A DNA stretch of 64,000 nucleotides from Jejuia sp. UBA6058 (GTDB taxonomy: Bacteria > Bacteroidota > Bacteroidia > Flavobacteriales > Flavobacteriaceae), in the NCBI GenBank assembly GCA_002428965.1, contig DIYI01000009.1:300418-364417 (forward strand). Reading direction: 5' to 3'. The notes beneath the pieces are model-generated. The model worked only from the letters and a program-made list of their open reading frames with translations, had not been told where the DNA came from and made no database searches. The position numbers were made by a program, and so were the translations under genes. Positions 61,549-64,000 of the stretch are shown here, one piece after another. Position 1 is the stretch's first letter; the number at the start of each line of letters is the position of its first letter.

Positions 61549-62205
61549 ATGTTTCACAAAGAAGGTCATAAAATAATCTTATTCACATTAATAATTGTTG
61601 TTGCTTGCTTTTTGTTGGTAGACAGCTTTGTTACTTTAAATTGGTTAAGGACACTGATTTTAATAAGCCTATTGGCATTATTAATTTTAATTCTTCAGTT
61701 TTTTAGAAATCCTAAAAGGCACACCCAACAAAACGATCAAACAGTAATTTCACCTGTTGACGGTAAAGTTGTTGTAATTGAGGAGGTATTTGAAAAAGAA
61801 TACTTTAAGGAAAAACGTTTACAAGTTAGTGTTTTTATGTCTCCTTTAAATGTTCATGTAACAAGATATCCAATTAGTGGAAAGGTACTTTTTAGCAAAT
61901 ACCACCCAGGTAAATATTTAGTCGCATGGCATCCAAAAGCCAGTGAAGAAAATGAAAGAACAACAGTTGTTGTTGAGAACGAGACGTACGGTAAAGTGCT
62001 GTATAGACAAATTGCAGGCGCCTTAGCTAAGCGCATTGTGAACTATGCTAAAGTAGATGACAATGCTAAACAAGGTGCAGATTCTGGATTTATTAAGTTT
62101 GGATCTAGAGTAGACCTATTCCTACCTTTAGATACTAAAATAAGGGTAGAACTTAACCAAAAGGTAAGAGGAGGAGAAAGTATTATTGCAGAGATCAATG
62201 AGTAA
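61549..62205 (+). CDS. psd: Phosphatidylserine decarboxylase proenzyme
   Basis: 218-residue short-form Psd that makes phosphatidylethanolamine. Two N-terminal membrane segments (about 10-50), then ISPVDGKVVVIEE, MSPLNVHVTRYPISGKV and the self-cleavage site in KFGSRVD, where Ser becomes the pyruvoyl group. Follows cdsA in the same operon and overlaps the acyl-CoA-binding protein gene by 8 bases. Confidence 0.95.
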   Translation: MFHKEGHKIILFTLIIVVACFLLVDSFVTLNWLRTLILISLLALLILILQFFRNPKRHTQQNDQTVISPVDGKVVVIEEVFEKEYFKEKRLQVSVFMSPLNVHVTRYPISGKVLFSKYHPGKYLVAWHPKASEENERTTVVVENETYGKVLYRQIAGALAKRIVNYAKVDDNAKQGADSGFIKFGSRVDLFLPLDTKIRVELNQKVRGGESIIAEINE

Positions 62206-62464
62206 CCAAGCGTTGGATAAAGCATTTGAAGAAGCTGTAGAGAGAGTAAATGCTCACACAGACCCTTTTCCTGCAGACACTTTACTCAAATTATATGCCT
62301 ACTATAAAAAAGCCACTAACGATTATGGCAGACCCAGAAGTAAAAAACCCATAATTAATGCTTTTAAAACCAACGCTCTTTTTCAGGTGAAAGATGTTAG
62401 TGAGGACGACGCTAAACAAGCTTACATAGATTTAGTAAATCAGTATTTTTTATATCGTAAATAG
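62198..62464 (+). CDS. Acyl-CoA-binding protein (ACBP)
   Basis: About 88-residue four-helix acyl-CoA-binding protein from ATG 62198 (MSNQALDKAFEEAVERVN); an upstream TTG would add four residues. Typical segments: LLKLYAYYKKATNDYG and WxNxF-like NAFKTNALFQVKDVSEDDAKQAYIDLV. It carries acyl-CoA for lipid synthesis. The overlap with psd by 8 bases shows translational coupling and ties it to the phospholipid operon. Confidence 0.9.
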   Translation: MSNQALDKAFEEAVERVNAHTDPFPADTLLKLYAYYKKATNDYGRPRSKKPIINAFKTNALFQVKDVSEDDAKQAYIDLVNQYFLYRK

Positions 62465-62476
62465 CATCCACTAGTC

Positions 62477-63619
62477 ATGCGAATAACGTGTTTCTTAATT
62501 GTATTTGTATTGTTCGTATGCGCATGCTCTCCTTCAAAAGAAAATGAATACCGCTACCTTTTAAATGCACTAAAAGCAAAGGATGTCATTGAACTCACTT
62601 CAAACGAAGGCAGATCGAGACTAATAGTTTCTCCTTGGCATCAAGGTAAAATTATCGCTACTACCTATGACGGGTTGGACGCTAATTATAATGGTTGGGT
62701 AAATATTTCTGCTATTGAAGATAGTTCTAAAAATATTGGTGGAGAAGAACGTTTATGGATTGGTCCACTGGGAAGTCAATTTTCCTTTTACTTCCAACAG
62801 GTAACACCACTTCATGACGACAATTGGAAAGTCCCTGATGTCATAAATAAAGAATCTTACACAGTTATTAGCAAGAATAAGAGTAGTATTGAGCTTTCTA
62901 AAGATATGCGACTTGTAAACCATATTGGTACTGAATTTAATTTTCTGGTAAATAGAAAAATCAACATTCTGTCAAGTAACGAGATTCAAGAAAATCTCCA
63001 TTTTAAAATATTAGAGTCTAGTAATTATGTAGCTTTTGAAACGAAACACCTTCTTACTAATTTAGACTCGATAGCATGGACCGAAGAAAAAGGTTTAGTG
63101 GGATTATGGAGTGCTGGCATGTATCAAGGAACAGATGATACCATCGTAATAATTCCTCTTATAAAAAATGGAAACTCATCCAACATTTTAACCTATTTAG
63201 CCTCTATTGATAGCTCCCGTTTATATGTAAAAAACAATACTCTTTTATTTAAAGCAGATGGCAAATTCAGAAGTAAAATTGGTATTCCTCCTGAAATTGC
63301 TCCAAATATTTATGGTTGCTTCTCTAAAACGAAACAACGACTTACAATTATACAATATAAGAAAGAAAATGACAGCCTTTACTCCAACTCTTTTGTGGAT
63401 ATTTTAGATCATCCATACAAAGGAGAAGCTATACCAATATATAATCATTCTGAAAACTTCTATGAACTAGAATCGAATGGAGCATTAAAGGCATTGAAAC
63501 CAAATGAAGTAACATCACATTGGCAGAGGATTTACCATTTCTCTGATAGCGACGATAACTTAAACCAAATATCTAAAAACGTATTGGGTATTGATTTAAC
63601 AGAATGCACTTTAAGGTAA
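62477..63619 (+). CDS. Lipoprotein of unknown function (DUF6786-like)
   Basis: 380-residue lipoprotein (VCAC lipobox, Cys about 16-17). Composition and motifs GGEERLWIGPLGSQFSFYF, VVNHIGTEFNFLVNRKINIL and GLVGLWSAGMYQGTDDT resemble a family of beta-sandwich lipoproteins of Bacteroidota, possibly related to galactose-mutarotase-like folds. It follows the acyl-CoA-binding gene by 12 bases. I cannot assign a function. Confidence 0.65.
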   Translation: MRITCFLIVFVLFVCACSPSKENEYRYLLNALKAKDVIELTSNEGRSRLIVSPWHQGKIIATTYDGLDANYNGWVNISAIEDSSKNIGGEERLWIGPLGSQFSFYFQQVTPLHDDNWKVPDVINKESYTVISKNKSSIELSKDMRLVNHIGTEFNFLVNRKINILSSNEIQENLHFKILESSNYVAFETKHLLTNLDSIAWTEEKGLVGLWSAGMYQGTDDTIVIIPLIKNGNSSNILTYLASIDSSRLYVKNNTLLFKADGKFRSKIGIPPEIAPNIYGCFSKTKQRLTIIQYKKENDSLYSNSFVDILDHPYKGEAIPIYNHSENFYELESNGALKALKPNEVTSHWQRIYHFSDSDDNLNQISKNVLGIDLTECTLR

Positions 63620-63653
63620 GGTAGAAGTGAATTAAGTAAAAACAAAAGCCAAT

Positions 63654-63683
63654 AAAAAAACCACTCGTGTGAGTGGTTTTTTT
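63654..63683. terminator. Bidirectional terminator between lipoprotein gene and rpsT
   Basis: AAAAAAACCACTC (63654-63666), loop GTGT, GAGTGGTTTTTTT (63671-63683): a 13-bp stem with A- and T-tracts, suitable for both convergent genes. Confidence 0.93.
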
Positions 63684-63706
63684 TATTATATAACTAATAC
63701 TTTCTA

Positions 63707-63958
63707 TTATAGCGCAGCAATGTGTTTAGCCAAACCAGATTTTAGGTTTGCCGCCTTATTCGAGTGAATCACATTTTTCTTTGCCAGTTTATCCAACATG
63801 GAAACTACTGAAGGGAACATAGCCTCTGCTTCTTTCTTATCCTTTAATTCACGTAACTTCTTAATCGCATTACGTGTCGTTTTATGTTGATATCTATTCA
63901 ACACGCGCTTTGATTCGTTACTTCTAATTCTTTTTAAGGCTGACTTATGATTTGCCAT
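63707..63958 (-). CDS. rpsT: 30S ribosomal protein S20
   Basis: 83-residue basic ribosomal protein: MANHKSALKRIRSNESKRVLNRYQHKTTRN and DKLAKKNVIHSNKAANLKSGLAKHI are classical. It binds 16S rRNA in the small subunit. A tRNA gene lies just upstream on the same strand, as in other Flavobacteriaceae. Confidence 0.97.
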   Translation of the reverse strand: MANHKSALKRIRSNESKRVLNRYQHKTTRNAIKKLRELKDKKEAEAMFPSVVSMLDKLAKKNVIHSNKAANLKSGLAKHIAAL

Positions 63959-63980
63959 TTGCTTTTATATTTTAAATATT

Positions 63981-64000
63981 GTAGCCCGTAGGGGAATCGA
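63981..64000 (-). tRNA. 3' end of a tRNA gene, cut by the window edge
   Basis: On the minus strand the edge reads TCGATTCCCCTACGGGCTAC: the T-loop TCGATT, the 3' T-stem CCCCT and an acceptor strand ACGGGCT. The rest lies beyond 64000. It resembles the 3' end of flavobacterial tRNA-Glu, but the anticodon is not visible, so the identity is open. Confidence 0.6.

Noticed and set aside
1..64000. CRISPR array, prophage, transposase or rRNA operon
   Set aside because: No regularly spaced repeats, phage structural genes, transposase motifs or rRNA sequence were recognised; mobile signatures are limited to small dispersed repeats and one cassette-like gene.

Overview
The window is an AT-rich bacterial chromosome segment that looks like a marine member of the Flavobacteriaceae (Bacteroidota). 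The support is: promoter elements of the Bacteroidota type (TAnnTTTG, e.g. 3039, 4484, 13003, 40270, 47122, 60053), weak Shine-Dalgarno sites, many lipoproteins with a Cys lipobox, glycan-degradation genes of the kind found in polysaccharide utilisation loci, a FtsH/RsfS/BirA/PyrE housekeeping block, and several dispersed non-coding repeats that I recognise from this group. Genus cannot be fixed from the sequence alone.

Region 1 (1-24.1 kb) is a carbohydrate locus. On the minus strand an Entner-Doudoroff type operon (zinc sugar dehydrogenase, 2-keto-3-deoxygluconate kinase, KDPG aldolase) lies divergent from a LacI-family regulator. Matching palindromic operators sit in front of both units, and a half-site overlaps the promoter of the next gene, a class III-like alcohol dehydrogenase. 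Then come, on the plus strand, a secreted GH2 enzyme, an esterase, a formylglycine sulfatase, a c-type-cytochrome dehydrogenase-like lipoprotein and a DUF5060 glycosidase-like protein. Converging from the minus strand are a CBM9-like lipoprotein, a GH28 protein, a second GH2 protein, a DUF1593 nucleoside-hydrolase-like protein and a large alpha-glucuronidase-like lipoprotein. No SusC/SusD pair is present in the window. The combined chemistry (sulfatase, esterase, GH2, GH28, uronate end-pathway) suggests a sulfated, uronic-acid-containing marine polysaccharide, but the substrate is not determined.

Region 2 (24.1-27.2 kb) is a thiol/sulfur group: a small membrane protein, two overlapping single-domain rhodanese genes, a thioredoxin-like protein, a TlpA-like lipoprotein, and a divergent MarR regulator whose start codon lies inside a perfect 20-bp palindrome.

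Region 3 (27.3-34.2 kb) is a complete tryptophan operon, trpE-G-D-C-F-B-A, preceded by a leader peptide with three consecutive Trp codons and an intrinsic terminator: a ribosome-mediated attenuator. The operon is interrupted by repeats between trpG and trpD and at the trpC/trpF junction, and trpF reads in frame into trpB through an A7 tract.

Region 4 (34.2-54.9 kb) is mixed: a uracil-DNA-glycosylase-like gene carrying an in-frame repeat insertion, an isolated GH2 beta-mannosidase-like gene with its own palindromic operator, a TPR protein, yaaA, an AraC regulator next to a four-domain ABM/SnoaL lipoprotein, a methyltransferase, a cytochrome b561, RluD, a PASTA protein, ddl, coaD, a HEAT-repeat protein, a 2OG-Fe(II) oxygenase, a small cassette-like gene with structured flanks, a SulP transporter, a DUF418 membrane protein, an M14 peptidase and two tandem paralogous small proteins.

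Region 5 (55-64 kb) is housekeeping: Nudix, pyrE, a SRPBCC protein, birA, rsfS, ftsH, a LUD protein, cdsA, psd, an acyl-CoA-binding protein, a lipoprotein, rpsT, and the 3' end of a tRNA at the right edge.
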